Source: an uncultured Rikenellaceae bacterium (GTDB lineage Bacteria; Bacteroidota; Bacteroidia; Bacteroidales; Rikenellaceae). From it: a stretch of DNA of 9,359 nt. Shown here in pieces: positions 1 to 7,384 of the stretch. The notes beneath the pieces were generated by a model. It saw only the letters and a program-made list of their open reading frames with translations. It was not told where the DNA came from and searched no databases. Each line of letters starts with the position of its first letter. The first letter of the stretch is position 1. The stretch is from positions 1-9,359 of the forward strand of contig CAMWRR010000058.1 in assembly GCA_947176715.1 (NCBI GenBank), given 5' to 3'. The translations under genes were made by a program, and so were the position numbers.

Positions 1-304
1 TCACTAAAAAGTGAATATGTTCAACGTGTCACTCCTTATATTGGCTTTTGTGTTTGTCGGTTTTCGATTTGGTTCCTCTATAATTATGACATCATATTAA
101 GGTACGGGAGTGGCGTTGAGCACTTTCCCCACATAAACGAAGCAAGGGTTGTTAAACACTTTCCCTACTCAAACGAAGCAAGTGGTATTAAACACATTTC
201 TGTCTCCCTACCCAAGCGAAGCAAGTGGCATTGAACATTTTCCATTTACTCTGTCCGTCAGCGAAGATACCAACCACTTCCCGTTTTACCCCGTCCGTCA
301 GTGA
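1..304 (+). pseudogene. Possible decayed reading frame carrying 12-residue repeats, open to the left edge
   Basis: Frame 1 is open from the window edge to a TGA at 232-234 (77 codons, no start visible). Its second half reads as 12-residue units, for example V/I-x-H-F-P-x-x-N-E-A-S-G, matching the 36-bp DNA repeats. A 7-nt insertion in the third unit throws the repeat out of frame. The same peptide pattern resumes in frame 2 (Y-P-S-E-A-S-G-I-E-H-F-P near 209-244) and runs to a TGA at 302-304. This could be the end of a repeat-bearing gene broken by a frameshift. Against that, the eight differences between repeat units 1 and 2 all appear to change the amino acid, so there is no sign of protein-level selection. 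The open frame may be accidental translation of a non-coding repeat. I do not recognise a family. Confidence 0.2.
101..250. repeat. Degenerate 36-bp tandem repeat block
   Basis: Two contiguous 36-bp units lie at 116-151 and 152-187 and agree at 28 of 36 positions. A third at 188-230 agrees with unit 2 at 32 of 36 positions once a 7-nt insertion (about 196-202) is removed. A fourth unit begins at 231 and then diverges. The tail of an earlier unit is visible at about 106-115. The core is TTRAACACTTTCCC followed by AAACGAAGCAAGTGG. There are no unique spacers between units, so this is a tandem array and not a CRISPR. It lies just beyond the terminator of the efflux operon. Its function is unknown. 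Confidence 0.8.
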
Positions 305-321
305 AAATGCCAACCACCTTT
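251..321. repeat. Two-copy 40-bp direct repeat
   Basis: The segments starting at 251 and 291 share the core GTCCGTCAGYGAARATRCCAACCAC with a period of exactly 40 bp; only the first about 31 bp of each copy align well. The pair follows directly on the 36-bp family and shares a short CGAAG-like core with it, so both may be drifted forms of one ancestral unit. A third copy starting at 331 is too weak to claim. Positions 322-374, up to the terminator, hold nothing else I can identify. Confidence 0.7.
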
Positions 322-374
322 CCGCATGTTCCGGTCCGATACACGACAACCGTACTCACTTCAACCACCCGCAC

Positions 375-410
375 AAAAAAAGGGTCGTAACGGAAACCCA
401 ATTACGACCC
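375..410 (-). terminator. Rho-independent terminator of the efflux operon
   Basis: GGGTCGTAA at 382-390 pairs perfectly with TTACGACCC at 402-410 (9-bp stem, 11-nt loop). Read on the minus strand, the stem is followed at once by seven T residues (375-381). It lies 26 nt beyond the stop codon of the outer-membrane factor gene and is the natural end of the three-gene transcript. Confidence 0.9.
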
Positions 411-435
411 GATATAACACTATTTGTACAGACGA

Positions 436-1809
436 CTACTCCTGTCCGCCGCCCAAAGCCTTATAAAGATTTATAACGCTCTGCATCTCGGCGAAACGGT
501 TTGCCGTCTGTGAGAGTTGCGCACCGAGCAGACTCTGACGGGCCGTGAGCACCTCCAAATAATTGGTATTACCGTACTCCATCAGAAGCATAGTGCTCTT
601 GAGGGCTTTTTCCAACGACACTATCTGTTTATCCAACAGCTCCGTTTTACCGCGGCTCGTCTGATATGCCGACAGCGCGTCGTTGACTTCGCTACCGGCT
701 GTAAGCAGAGCCTGTCTGAAAGCTATCTCCGCCTCCTCTTGCTGAGCCTGCGCTATGCGGTACTGCGCTTTGATCTGACCGCGTGCGAAGAGAGGTTGCG
801 TAAGCGATGCCACCGCCGATACGAGGAACTTACCGGGATTGACGATCATGCCTCCGGCCGAATTGGTCCAACCGGCGCTACCGCTCAACACTATGGTAGG
901 ATAGAATGCCGAACGGGCGTAATTGGTACCGTAGAATGCCGCCTCCAAAGAGCGCTCCGCAGCGCGGACGTCGGGACGTGCCGAAAGCATGGTGAGCGGC
1001 ACCCCTATAGCGAAGTCGTCGGGGAACGACTGTCCGGCCAGTGTCCCGCGCTCATAGTGATGCGGCGTCTCGGCCAAAAGCAGGGCGAGACTGTTCTCCA
1101 CCTGATTGATCTGCTCCTTGAGGTCGAGAACGGAGGTCTGCACGCTGTAATAGGTGGCCTCCATCTGCGATACCCCGGCCTCGTTGAACTGACCGGCGTT
1201 CATCAACGCCCGTGCCGAACGTACCGTCTCTGCCCACGCCTGCTCCGTCTGTTGCGTGAGAACGAGCTGTTCGTCGAGCATCAGCAGGGTGTAATATACG
1301 TTGGCTATACCCGATATGAGCTGACTTCTCACGGCCTGCTTGTAATCTTCGGTCTGCGCGTACAGGGCCTTTGTCTGCAACTTGGCGTTGCGCATCTTGC
1401 CGAAGATGTCAACCTCCCAGCTGGCAGTGACGGGCACCGTATAGGTCTTGGTGGCGCTACCCCCGTCGAACGAGCTTATGGTCCCCTGCGGAGAGAGGGC
1501 GAACGAGGGGAGGAACGACAACCGCGCCGCACGCAACGATGCCTCGGCCTCCTCCACACGAAGCTGAGCCGTCAGATAGTCGGCATTGTTCTCCAGACCG
1601 CGTTCTATGAGCTGTACAAGGAGAGGATCGGTGAAGAGCTCGCGCCAATCCATACCGCCGAAACCGACGCTATCCTGCGGGAACTCCGCCGCCTCCGCAC
1701 CGTACAGATCGGCAGGCACCTCCTCCGAGGAACGGTATTTGCCGTATATGCCGCAACCGCTCAACAGCAACGAGGCGACAGCCGCTAAAATTATCTTATC
1801 TCTTTTCAT
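436..1809 (-). CDS. Outer-membrane efflux channel lipoprotein, TolC/NodT (OprM-type) family
   Basis: This 457-residue protein is the outer-membrane exit duct of the tripartite efflux pump encoded with it. A short signal peptide ends in a lipobox, L-L-S-G-C, with the lipidated cysteine at residue 19, as expected for NodT/OprM-type factors. Two OEP repeats follow, at about 55-245 and 265-450. Family hallmarks visible are W-E-V-D-I-F-G-K (131-138), the A-R-P-D-V-R-A-A-E stretch (277-285), Y-P-T-I with L-S-G-S-A-G (303-312), Q-P-L-F with R-G-Q-I (338-346) and Y-G-N-T-N-Y-L-E-V (412-420). The length is normal for the family. The gene is third in the operon, 117 nt downstream of the pump gene, and ends before a strong terminator. 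The ATG at 1809 puts the signal peptide at the expected length. Substrate specificity cannot be read from the sequence. Confidence 0.95.
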   Translation of the reverse strand: MKRDKIILAAVASLLLSGCGIYGKYRSSEEVPADLYGAEAAEFPQDSVGFGGMDWRELFTDPLLVQLIERGLENNADYLTAQLRVEEAEASLRAARLSFLPSFALSPQGTISSFDGGSATKTYTVPVTASWEVDIFGKMRNAKLQTKALYAQTEDYKQAVRSQLISGIANVYYTLLMLDEQLVLTQQTEQAWAETVRSARALMNAGQFNEAGVSQMEATYYSVQTSVLDLKEQINQVENSLALLLAETPHHYERGTLAGQSFPDDFAIGVPLTMLSARPDVRAAERSLEAAFYGTNYARSAFYPTIVLSGSAGWTNSAGGMIVNPGKFLVSAVASLTQPLFARGQIKAQYRIAQAQQEEAEIAFRQALLTAGSEVNDALSAYQTSRGKTELLDKQIVSLEKALKSTMLLMEYGNTNYLEVLTARQSLLGAQLSQTANRFAEMQSVINLYKALGGGQE

Positions 1810-1884
1810 TCATCAATTCTTTATGAATTCTTTTCCATTACTTTTTGCGTCACCGCAATAAAGAATAGAGGCTCAGAGGAGTAG

Positions 1885-1910
1885 GCCGGACAAACGCACT
1901 TTTGTCCGGC
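1885..1910. other. Intercistronic perfect hairpin between the RND pump and outer-membrane factor genes
   Basis: GCCGGACAAA (1885-1894) and TTTGTCCGGC (1901-1910) form a perfect 10-bp inverted repeat with a 6-nt loop. It begins 17 nt past the pump stop codon on the minus strand. No T-run follows on either strand, so it is not a standard terminator. It could be a partial attenuator, an mRNA 3'-end stabiliser or a processing site that sets the level of the outer-membrane factor relative to the pump. That role is inference. Confidence 0.8.
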
Positions 1911-1926
1911 GCATGCCTCCCGGTCG

Positions 1927-4900
1927 CTATTCCTCGATATTCTCGCGTGCGTTGCGTTCTCTCTCCGATATCACCTGCATGTCGGCATCGAGCTGCACGG
2001 GCGGGTGTATCTTCTCCTGTAGATACTCGAATATTATGTAGAACACAGGCACAACGAACAGAAGCGCCAAGGTTCCGACGAGCAGACCGCCCACCACGCC
2101 GGTACCCAACGAGCTGTTACCGTTGGCACCCGCGCCTGTCGAGAACATTAGCGGGATCATACCGAAGACCATCGTGAGCACCGTCATGAGAATCGGACGG
2201 AAACGGGCCTGTGCCGCCGAGTAGGCCGACTCCACTATGCCCATGCCCTTGCGGCGGCGTTCGATGGCGTACTCCGTGATAAGGATGGCCGTCTTGGAGA
2301 GAAGACCTATCAACATTATGACACCCGTCTGGAGATAGATGTTATTCTCGAGCCCGAAGAATCTGGCAAATAGGAAAGAGCCCAACAGACCGAACGGCAC
2401 CGAGAAGATGACCGCGAACGGAACGAGGAAACTTTCGTAGAGACACGCAAGTATCAGGAATATGAGCACCACGCATATTGAGTATATGATAAGCGTCTTG
2501 GCGCCGCCGCTACTCGCCTCCTCACGGGCCATACCGCCGTATTCGTATCCGTAGCCGGTCGGAAGCGTCTGTGCGGCCACCTCCTCTATCACCTCCTGCA
2601 CCTGACCGGTGGAGTAACCGGGGGAGCCGTTTACGTTGACGGTGATACAGCTGTACAGGTTGAAACGGTTGGCTATCTCGGAGCCCAACACCCTCTTGAG
2701 AGTTACGAACTGGCTTATGGGAGCCATCTCGGTGCCGTTGCGCACGAACATGTTGTTGAGCGAGTGTTCGTCGAGCCTGTATTCGGGCGAAGCCTGCATC
2801 ATCACGCGATAGACCTTACCGAACTCGTTGTAGTTCGACACGTATGCGCCGCCGCAATAGCTACCCAGCACGTCGAGCACGGCGGCGGGCGATATGCCCG
2901 CGCGTTTGCACTTGGCCGCATCGACCTCTACGGCTATCTGCGGGAAGTTCATCGCATACGACGTGTAGGCCATGGATATTTCGGGACGCTGGTTGAGCGC
3001 ACCTATGAACTGCATTGCCGAATTGTAGAAGGTGGTCATGTCGCCGCCGCTACGGTCCTGAAGGTTGAGCTCTATGGTGTTACCCATACCGTAACCGGGG
3101 ATCATGGCGGGCTGGAAACAGAATATCTGCGCCTCCTTTATGCCGTAGAACTGTGCGTTGAGACGCGCCATAACGGCATCGGCGCTGTGCTCGGCGCCTT
3201 TACGCTCGCTCCAGTCCTTCAGACGCACGATGGCCGTGCCGTAAGAGGCTCCCTGTCCGGACATAAGACCGTAACCGGATACTTTGGAGTAGTGGTCTAT
3301 CTCGGGTGTGGCGGCCAGTATGGCATCCACCTTATCCATCACCTTGCCCGTCTCCTCCAGTGTGCTACCCGGCGACACGCTCACGTTCACCATCATGACG
3401 CCCTGGTCCTCCTGAGGAACCAGACCCGTCTTGGTGGTCATCATAAGATAGGCGAGCGCACCCACCGTCACTATCAATAAGGTCCACACCAACCAACGGT
3501 TGCGTCCTTTTATGAAGAACACTATGCCTTTCTTGTATTTGGCGAGCATGGCGTTGTAAGAGGCGTTGTATGCGGCGCGTACGCGGCCGTTTATACTCTT
3601 GGCGCTCTTGGTGCCGTCTGAGGGGCGCATGAGCATTGCGCAGAGTGCGGGACACAGGGTGAGCGCACATACGCACGACAGACCCACCGAGGTGGCCATC
3701 GTGATACCGAACTGGGTGTAGAATATTCCGGAGGTGCCGCCCATGAACGTCACGGGTATGAACACCGCCATGAACACCAACGTACACGATATTACCGCCA
3801 TGGTAACATCTCTTACCGCATCTTTAGTGGCCAGATAGGGCGACTTGTAGCCGGCATCGAACTTGGCCTGCACCGCCTCCACCACCACTATGGCGTCGTC
3901 CACCACCGTACCGATGGCGAGCACCAACGCGAACATGGTTAGAATGTTGATGGTGAAGCCGGCCGCCGTAAGACATGCGAAGGTACCCACCAACGACACT
4001 ATTATAGATATGGAGGGGATAAGCGTACTCTTGAAGTCCTGCAAGAAGAAATATACCACCAGAATAACGAGTAGGATGGCTATGATGAGCGTCTCCACCA
4101 CGTTGTGGATAGATGCGAAGAGGAAATCATTGGAGCTCATCATATTCACGAACTCGCACCCCTCGGGCAGATCTTCCGACAGACGCTCCAGCAGTGCCGC
4201 TATCTTCTCGTTGACCTCGGTAGCGTTGGCGCCGGCCACCTGAAATGCGAGGAACGTAACGCCCGGATTGCCGTCGAGGTCGCCGTGGAAAGCATAAGAC
4301 AATGCCCCCAACTCAACGTCGGCAACGTCTTTAAGACGGAGTACCGAGCCGTCGTCGCCGGCACGCACCACTATGTTCTCGAACTCCTCTACGCTTTTGA
4401 GACGTCCGCGATACTTCATGGTGTATTGGAAGACGTTGGGCGAGTTGTCGCCCAGAGAGCCGGTAGGGGCCTCTATGTTCTGCTCGCTGAGAACGGCCGC
4501 TATATCCGAGGGGATAAGGCCGTACTGCGCCATAAGCTCGGGTTTGAGCCATATACGCATACTGTATGTGTCGCCCCACTCCATCACGTCGCCGACGCCC
4601 TCGATACGTTTGATCTCGGGGATGACGCTGATGTCGAGATAGTTGGCAAGGAACGTCTCGTCGTAACGACCGTTGGTGCACACCAGAGAGTTGATCTGCA
4701 GGAAGCTGGTCTGACGTTTCTGCACCGACACACCGATTCTCGTCACCTCGGCGGGGAGCAGACCGAGCGCTTTTGATACGCGGTTCTGCACGTTCACCGC
4801 CGCCATGTCGGGGTCGGTACCCTGCTCGAAGTAGACCTCTATGGTAGCCGTACCGGAGTTGGTTGCGGTGGAGGAGATATACATCATGTTCTCCACACCG

Positions 4901-5112
4901 TTGATGCTCTCCTCCAACGGCATGATGACGCTGTTCATCACCGCGTCGGCGCTGGCGCCCGTGTATGAGGCGCTCACGTTAACCGTAGGGGGGGCAATGT
5001 CGGGATATTGCTCCACCGGGAGGGTAAAGAGCGAGATGACCCCGATGATCATTATGAGCACGGAGATGGATATCGCCATCACCGGCCTGTTTATGAATAT
5101 GTTTTTCTTCAT
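1927..5112 (-). CDS. RND multidrug efflux permease, HAE1 (AcrB/MexB-type) family
   Basis: This 1061-residue inner-membrane pump is the proton-driven engine of the tripartite system, and its length fits the HAE1 group. The first transmembrane helix starts near residue 9 and is followed by the conserved L-P-V-E-Q-Y-P-D-I-A-P-P (31-42). A large periplasmic loop runs to about 335, helices 2-6 cover about 335-495, helix 7 lies near 538-556, a second periplasmic loop follows, and helices 8-12 cover about 871-1030. The proton relay is intact: Asp405-Asp406 in V-V-D-D-A-I-V-V-V-E and Lys940 in L-S-K-T-A-I-L-I. An arginine precedes P-I-L-M-T near 972. E. coli AcrB has D407/D408, K940 and R971. It starts 11 nt after the adaptor stop codon, so the two are surely co-transcribed. 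Likely substrates are drugs, bile salts or other amphiphiles, but the sequence does not show which. Confidence 0.97.
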   Translation of the reverse strand: MKKNIFINRPVMAISISVLIMIIGVISLFTLPVEQYPDIAPPTVNVSASYTGASADAVMNSVIMPLEESINGVENMMYISSTATNSGTATIEVYFEQGTDPDMAAVNVQNRVSKALGLLPAEVTRIGVSVQKRQTSFLQINSLVCTNGRYDETFLANYLDISVIPEIKRIEGVGDVMEWGDTYSMRIWLKPELMAQYGLIPSDIAAVLSEQNIEAPTGSLGDNSPNVFQYTMKYRGRLKSVEEFENIVVRAGDDGSVLRLKDVADVELGALSYAFHGDLDGNPGVTFLAFQVAGANATEVNEKIAALLERLSEDLPEGCEFVNMMSSNDFLFASIHNVVETLIIAILLVILVVYFFLQDFKSTLIPSISIIVSLVGTFACLTAAGFTINILTMFALVLAIGTVVDDAIVVVEAVQAKFDAGYKSPYLATKDAVRDVTMAVISCTLVFMAVFIPVTFMGGTSGIFYTQFGITMATSVGLSCVCALTLCPALCAMLMRPSDGTKSAKSINGRVRAAYNASYNAMLAKYKKGIVFFIKGRNRWLVWTLLIVTVGALAYLMMTTKTGLVPQEDQGVMMVNVSVSPGSTLEETGKVMDKVDAILAATPEIDHYSKVSGYGLMSGQGASYGTAIVRLKDWSERKGAEHSADAVMARLNAQFYGIKEAQIFCFQPAMIPGYGMGNTIELNLQDRSGGDMTTFYNSAMQFIGALNQRPEISMAYTSYAMNFPQIAVEVDAAKCKRAGISPAAVLDVLGSYCGGAYVSNYNEFGKVYRVMMQASPEYRLDEHSLNNMFVRNGTEMAPISQFVTLKRVLGSEIANRFNLYSCITVNVNGSPGYSTGQVQEVIEEVAAQTLPTGYGYEYGGMAREEASSGGAKTLIIYSICVVLIFLILACLYESFLVPFAVIFSVPFGLLGSFLFARFFGLENNIYLQTGVIMLIGLLSKTAILITEYAIERRRKGMGIVESAYSAAQARFRPILMTVLTMVFGMIPLMFSTGAGANGNSSLGTGVVGGLLVGTLALLFVVPVFYIIFEYLQEKIHPPVQLDADMQVISERERNARENIEE

Positions 5113-5123
5113 CCCTTTGGTAC

Positions 5124-6233
5124 TTATTTCGTTACAACCTGCATACCCTCACGCACCAGACCGGCTCCGGCCGACACGATGGTATCGCCCGGCTCAAGGC
5201 CGCCGAGGACGATGTATTCGCGACCGTCGTCTATGTCGGCCACCTCTATGAGGGTTGAAACGGCCTTGCCGTCGACCACCTTATAGGCGATAGTCTTGTC
5301 CTGAAGACGCACGGTAGCGCCCTGCGGGATAACCATGCAGTCTTTGTAGACGCTGGGTATGATAACGCTTCCCGACGCACCGCTGTGGAGCACTCTGCCG
5401 GCGTTGGGGAACACCGCACGCACGCCAACGGTACCGGTCTGACGGTCGATGACTCCGCTGATAGACTCTATCTTGCCCGGATGTTCGTATATGGAGCCGT
5501 CGCTGAGTTTGAGCTGCACCTCGGGCATGTTTTCGAGCACCTCGTCCATAGAACCCCACTGACGTGTCAGCGTCAACAGCTGGTTTTCGGTCATGGAGAA
5601 ATAGATGTACATATCGGAATTGTCCGAAACGGTCGTCAGCGGCTGTGGCATACTGGGGCTAACCAGCGCACCCACCCTGTAAGGGAGCATGCCTACCACG
5701 CCGTCGCTGGGGCTTTTCACCTCGGTGTAAGAGAGGTTGTTGCGTGCTATGGTCTCCTGCGCTTTGGCCTGAGCCAACTGAGACTTCGCGGTAAGGTAGC
5801 TGTTCTGCGAGGTCTTGAGGGTGAATTCCGAAATCACCTTCTGCCCGTATAGCTCCTTGTTGCTCTCGTAGCTGAGCTCGGCGGTAGCCAGAGCGGCCTT
5901 GGCAGCCTCTACGTTGGCAAGGGCCGTGTTGAGGGCCGCCCTGTAGGGCACCTGGTCTATGACGAAGAGCACCTGCCCCTTGCTGACCTTCTCGCCCTCC
6001 GACACGCATAGCTTGACTATCGTGCCCGACACCTGAGGGTAGATGTCTATATCCTGACGTCCGCGGATAGTCGCCGAATAGGGTGTGGAGAGCTCCTTAT
6101 CTGTAGTGGATACCGTCATTGTGGCATAATCGGGACCTGCAGGAGCCTGCTGAGGCTGACCGCATGAAATCGTCAATACCATGAGGCCGAGGATCCCTGT
6201 CAGCCGCATCGGTTTTCTACTCGCTTTTACCAT
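5124..6233 (-). CDS. RND efflux periplasmic adaptor lipoprotein (AcrA/MexA-type membrane fusion protein)
   Basis: This 369-residue adaptor links the inner-membrane pump to the outer-membrane channel. The signal peptide ends in L-T-I-S-C with the lipidated Cys at residue 24. The lipoyl-like domain is split into halves near 60-93 (with V-S-G-T-I and V-S-E-G-E-K-V-S-K-G-Q) and 169-203 (with V-K-S-P-S-D-G-V-V-G). An Ala/Gln-rich coiled-coil hairpin lies between them (about 96-165). A beta-barrel (about 207-292) and a membrane-proximal domain (about 298-366) follow. It is the first gene of the operon. A second in-frame ATG at residue 9 would also leave a usable lipoprotein signal, so the exact start is uncertain. 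The upstream spacer contains a weak minus-strand TAATTTTA element (6259-6266), but I could not pair it with a well-spaced TTTG, so I do not call the operon promoter. Confidence 0.95.
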   Translation of the reverse strand: MVKASRKPMRLTGILGLMVLTISCGQPQQAPAGPDYATMTVSTTDKELSTPYSATIRGRQDIDIYPQVSGTIVKLCVSEGEKVSKGQVLFVIDQVPYRAALNTALANVEAAKAALATAELSYESNKELYGQKVISEFTLKTSQNSYLTAKSQLAQAKAQETIARNNLSYTEVKSPSDGVVGMLPYRVGALVSPSMPQPLTTVSDNSDMYIYFSMTENQLLTLTRQWGSMDEVLENMPEVQLKLSDGSIYEHPGKIESISGVIDRQTGTVGVRAVFPNAGRVLHSGASGSVIIPSVYKDCMVIPQGATVRLQDKTIAYKVVDGKAVSTLIEVADIDDGREYIVLGGLEPGDTIVSAGAGLVREGMQVVTK

Positions 6234-6304
6234 ATCTCATATTATATTAAAAACGGCGTAAAATTAGACATAAAAATCGAAGCCGGGTTTACCCAAAAGG
6301 CTGT

Positions 6305-6341
6305 AAAAGTGTTCTTTTTTTCAAAAAATAGTGTTACTTTT
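6305..6341 (+). promoter_or_regulatory. Candidate regulator binding site: two direct half-sites 22 bp apart
   Basis: AAAAGTGTTCTTTT begins at 6305 and AATAGTGTTACTTTT at 6327. The nine-base cores AA(A/T)AGTGTT differ at one position, and the copies are exactly 22 bp apart, about two helical turns. AraC-type proteins commonly bind direct repeats with this kind of spacing. The second copy overlaps the candidate promoter box of the regulator gene, so bound protein could repress its own gene. The evidence is sequence pattern only, and the T/A-rich context raises the chance of coincidence. Confidence 0.4.
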
Positions 6342-6342
6342 G
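6335..6342 (+). promoter_or_regulatory. Candidate Bacteroidota -7 promoter element (TACTTTTG) for the AraC-type gene
   Basis: TACTTTTG is an exact match to the Bacteroidota -7 consensus TAnnTTTG. It lies about 93 nt upstream of the regulator start codon, giving a leader of roughly 85-90 nt. No clear TTTG -33 element is present at the usual distance; that position holds a GTTCTTTT stretch instead. The upstream A/T-rich tract resembles the one before the peptidase gene. Confidence 0.55.
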
Positions 6343-6435
6343 ACGCATGAGGATTTTTGACGATTAACGGCGGAAAAAGGATTATCGACAACAGACGCCA
6401 ATCGTTGACTTTAACGCGCAAAAACGTTCCCTGAC

Positions 6436-7335
6436 ATGAAAAACATAATAGAGACGATAGATATAAAGGACATAAAGCGTGACACCCCCACTATAAATTA
6501 TGCCGACAGCGACATACTCGTCACCGACAGCATGGAGGACATAATGTGCGGCTACGAGGAGATACGCTTGGGCATGGCCGTGGCCATATTCTGCATGGAG
6601 GGGCGTATACGGTTGGAGATGAACGACGACACGTGCGCCCTGCAAAGGAACGACATAATAATATGTCTGCCGCACCACATAATAGGCGGAATAATGTCGA
6701 GCAACAACCACAGCGTTAAAGTGTTCTGTTTCTCGCACTCCTTCGTCGACGAAACTCTCCGGGGGAAGCGCGAATTCGGGCCCGTCATAGACCACATCCA
6801 CCGCAACCCCATCCACCGGTTACGTCACGAAAGCAAGGGGAGGTCGGCGGTCAACCTGTTCGGAAAGCTCATAACCTCCAAAATGAACGACAACAACGAC
6901 TGTTGCCGGAAAATAATATTGCACCACATGTTCGCGGCATTCTTCTGTCAGGTGCTGGCCTCGTTCGGCACATCCGCCGACAACAGCCACAGAACGGTGA
7001 ACGGAGAGCGAAAGAGCGCCACACTCGTATTCAAGAATTTCATGAAAGAGCTGGCCAAAGACGAGGGACGGCACCGTTCGGTGAGCTACTATGCCGACAG
7101 ACTGTGCTACTCGCCCAAATACGTGTCGTATGCCGTGAAGCTCGTAAGCGGACGCACGGCAATGAGCTGGATAAACGAACACACCATAGGACAGATAAAA
7201 TACCAGCTCAAAAACTCCGACAAGAGCATAAAGGAGATAGCGGAGATATTCGATTTTCCAAACATCTCGTTTTTCGGCAAATATGTCAAACGCAACATAG
7301 GCGTATCGCCCAGAGAATACAGAAACGGACAATAA
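6436..7335 (+). CDS. AraC/XylS-family transcriptional regulator, divergent from the efflux operon
   Basis: This is a 299-residue cytoplasmic DNA-binding regulator. The C-terminal third (about 195-296) is a double helix-turn-helix of the AraC type. The first motif lies around 216-239 (Y-Y-A-D-R-L-C-Y-S-P-K-Y-V). The second lies around 264-296, with S-I-K-E-I-A-E-I-F-D-F, N-I-S-F-F-G-K-Y-V-K and the closing G-V-S-P-R-E-Y-R signature. The N-terminal half (about 30-105) looks like the cupin-type sensor fold common in this family (M-E-G-R-I-R-L followed by L-Q-R-N-D-I-I-I-C-L-P-H-H). Nine cysteines, several near histidines, are a feature of the sensor half. Its position, divergent from the pump operon across 202 bp, suggests it controls the pump and itself. 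Of 31 Ile codons, 28 are ATA, more extreme than the neighbouring peptidase. No convincing terminator follows it. The ligand is unknown. Confidence 0.93.
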   Translation: MKNIIETIDIKDIKRDTPTINYADSDILVTDSMEDIMCGYEEIRLGMAVAIFCMEGRIRLEMNDDTCALQRNDIIICLPHHIIGGIMSSNNHSVKVFCFSHSFVDETLRGKREFGPVIDHIHRNPIHRLRHESKGRSAVNLFGKLITSKMNDNNDCCRKIILHHMFAAFFCQVLASFGTSADNSHRTVNGERKSATLVFKNFMKELAKDEGRHRSVSYYADRLCYSPKYVSYAVKLVSGRTAMSWINEHTIGQIKYQLKNSDKSIKEIAEIFDFPNISFFGKYVKRNIGVSPREYRNGQ

Positions 7336-7384
7336 CAAAAAGCCGGTACATTGGTGCATAAACAGAATAAATTTCGATTTTTTC

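Noticed and set aside
1..14. TCACT-AAAA-AGTGA inverted repeat at the very start
   Set aside because: Arms of 5 bp with no following T-run and no visible upstream gene; too short to call a terminator or operator.
116..230. 36-bp repeats as a CRISPR array
   Set aside because: The unit length is CRISPR-like, but the units are contiguous with no spacers and are too divergent; no cas gene is present.
225..476. An 83-codon plus-strand open frame at the left end
   Set aside because: It runs through the tandem repeats and the terminator stem and into the antisense of the outer-membrane factor gene. It uses a different frame from the repeat peptide and has no recognisable content.
517..1788. A 423-codon plus-strand open frame opposite the outer-membrane factor gene
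   Set aside because: It lies wholly antisense to a well-supported TolC/NodT-type gene. Its translation has no recognisable domain and is rich in Arg, Leu and His, as expected for the mirror of a GC-rich coding strand.
2764..3480. A 238-codon plus-strand open frame opposite the RND pump gene
   Set aside because: Antisense shadow of a strongly conserved pump region. No domain, no promoter or start context; the composition is typical of a mirror frame.
6285..6294. GGGTTTACCC inverted repeat in the divergent spacer as an operator
   Set aside because: Only 4-bp arms around two bases and no extension beyond them; expected by chance.
7336..7365. Terminator directly after the AraC-type gene
   Set aside because: I found no stem longer than a few base pairs followed by T residues, so read-through toward the peptidase gene remains possible.
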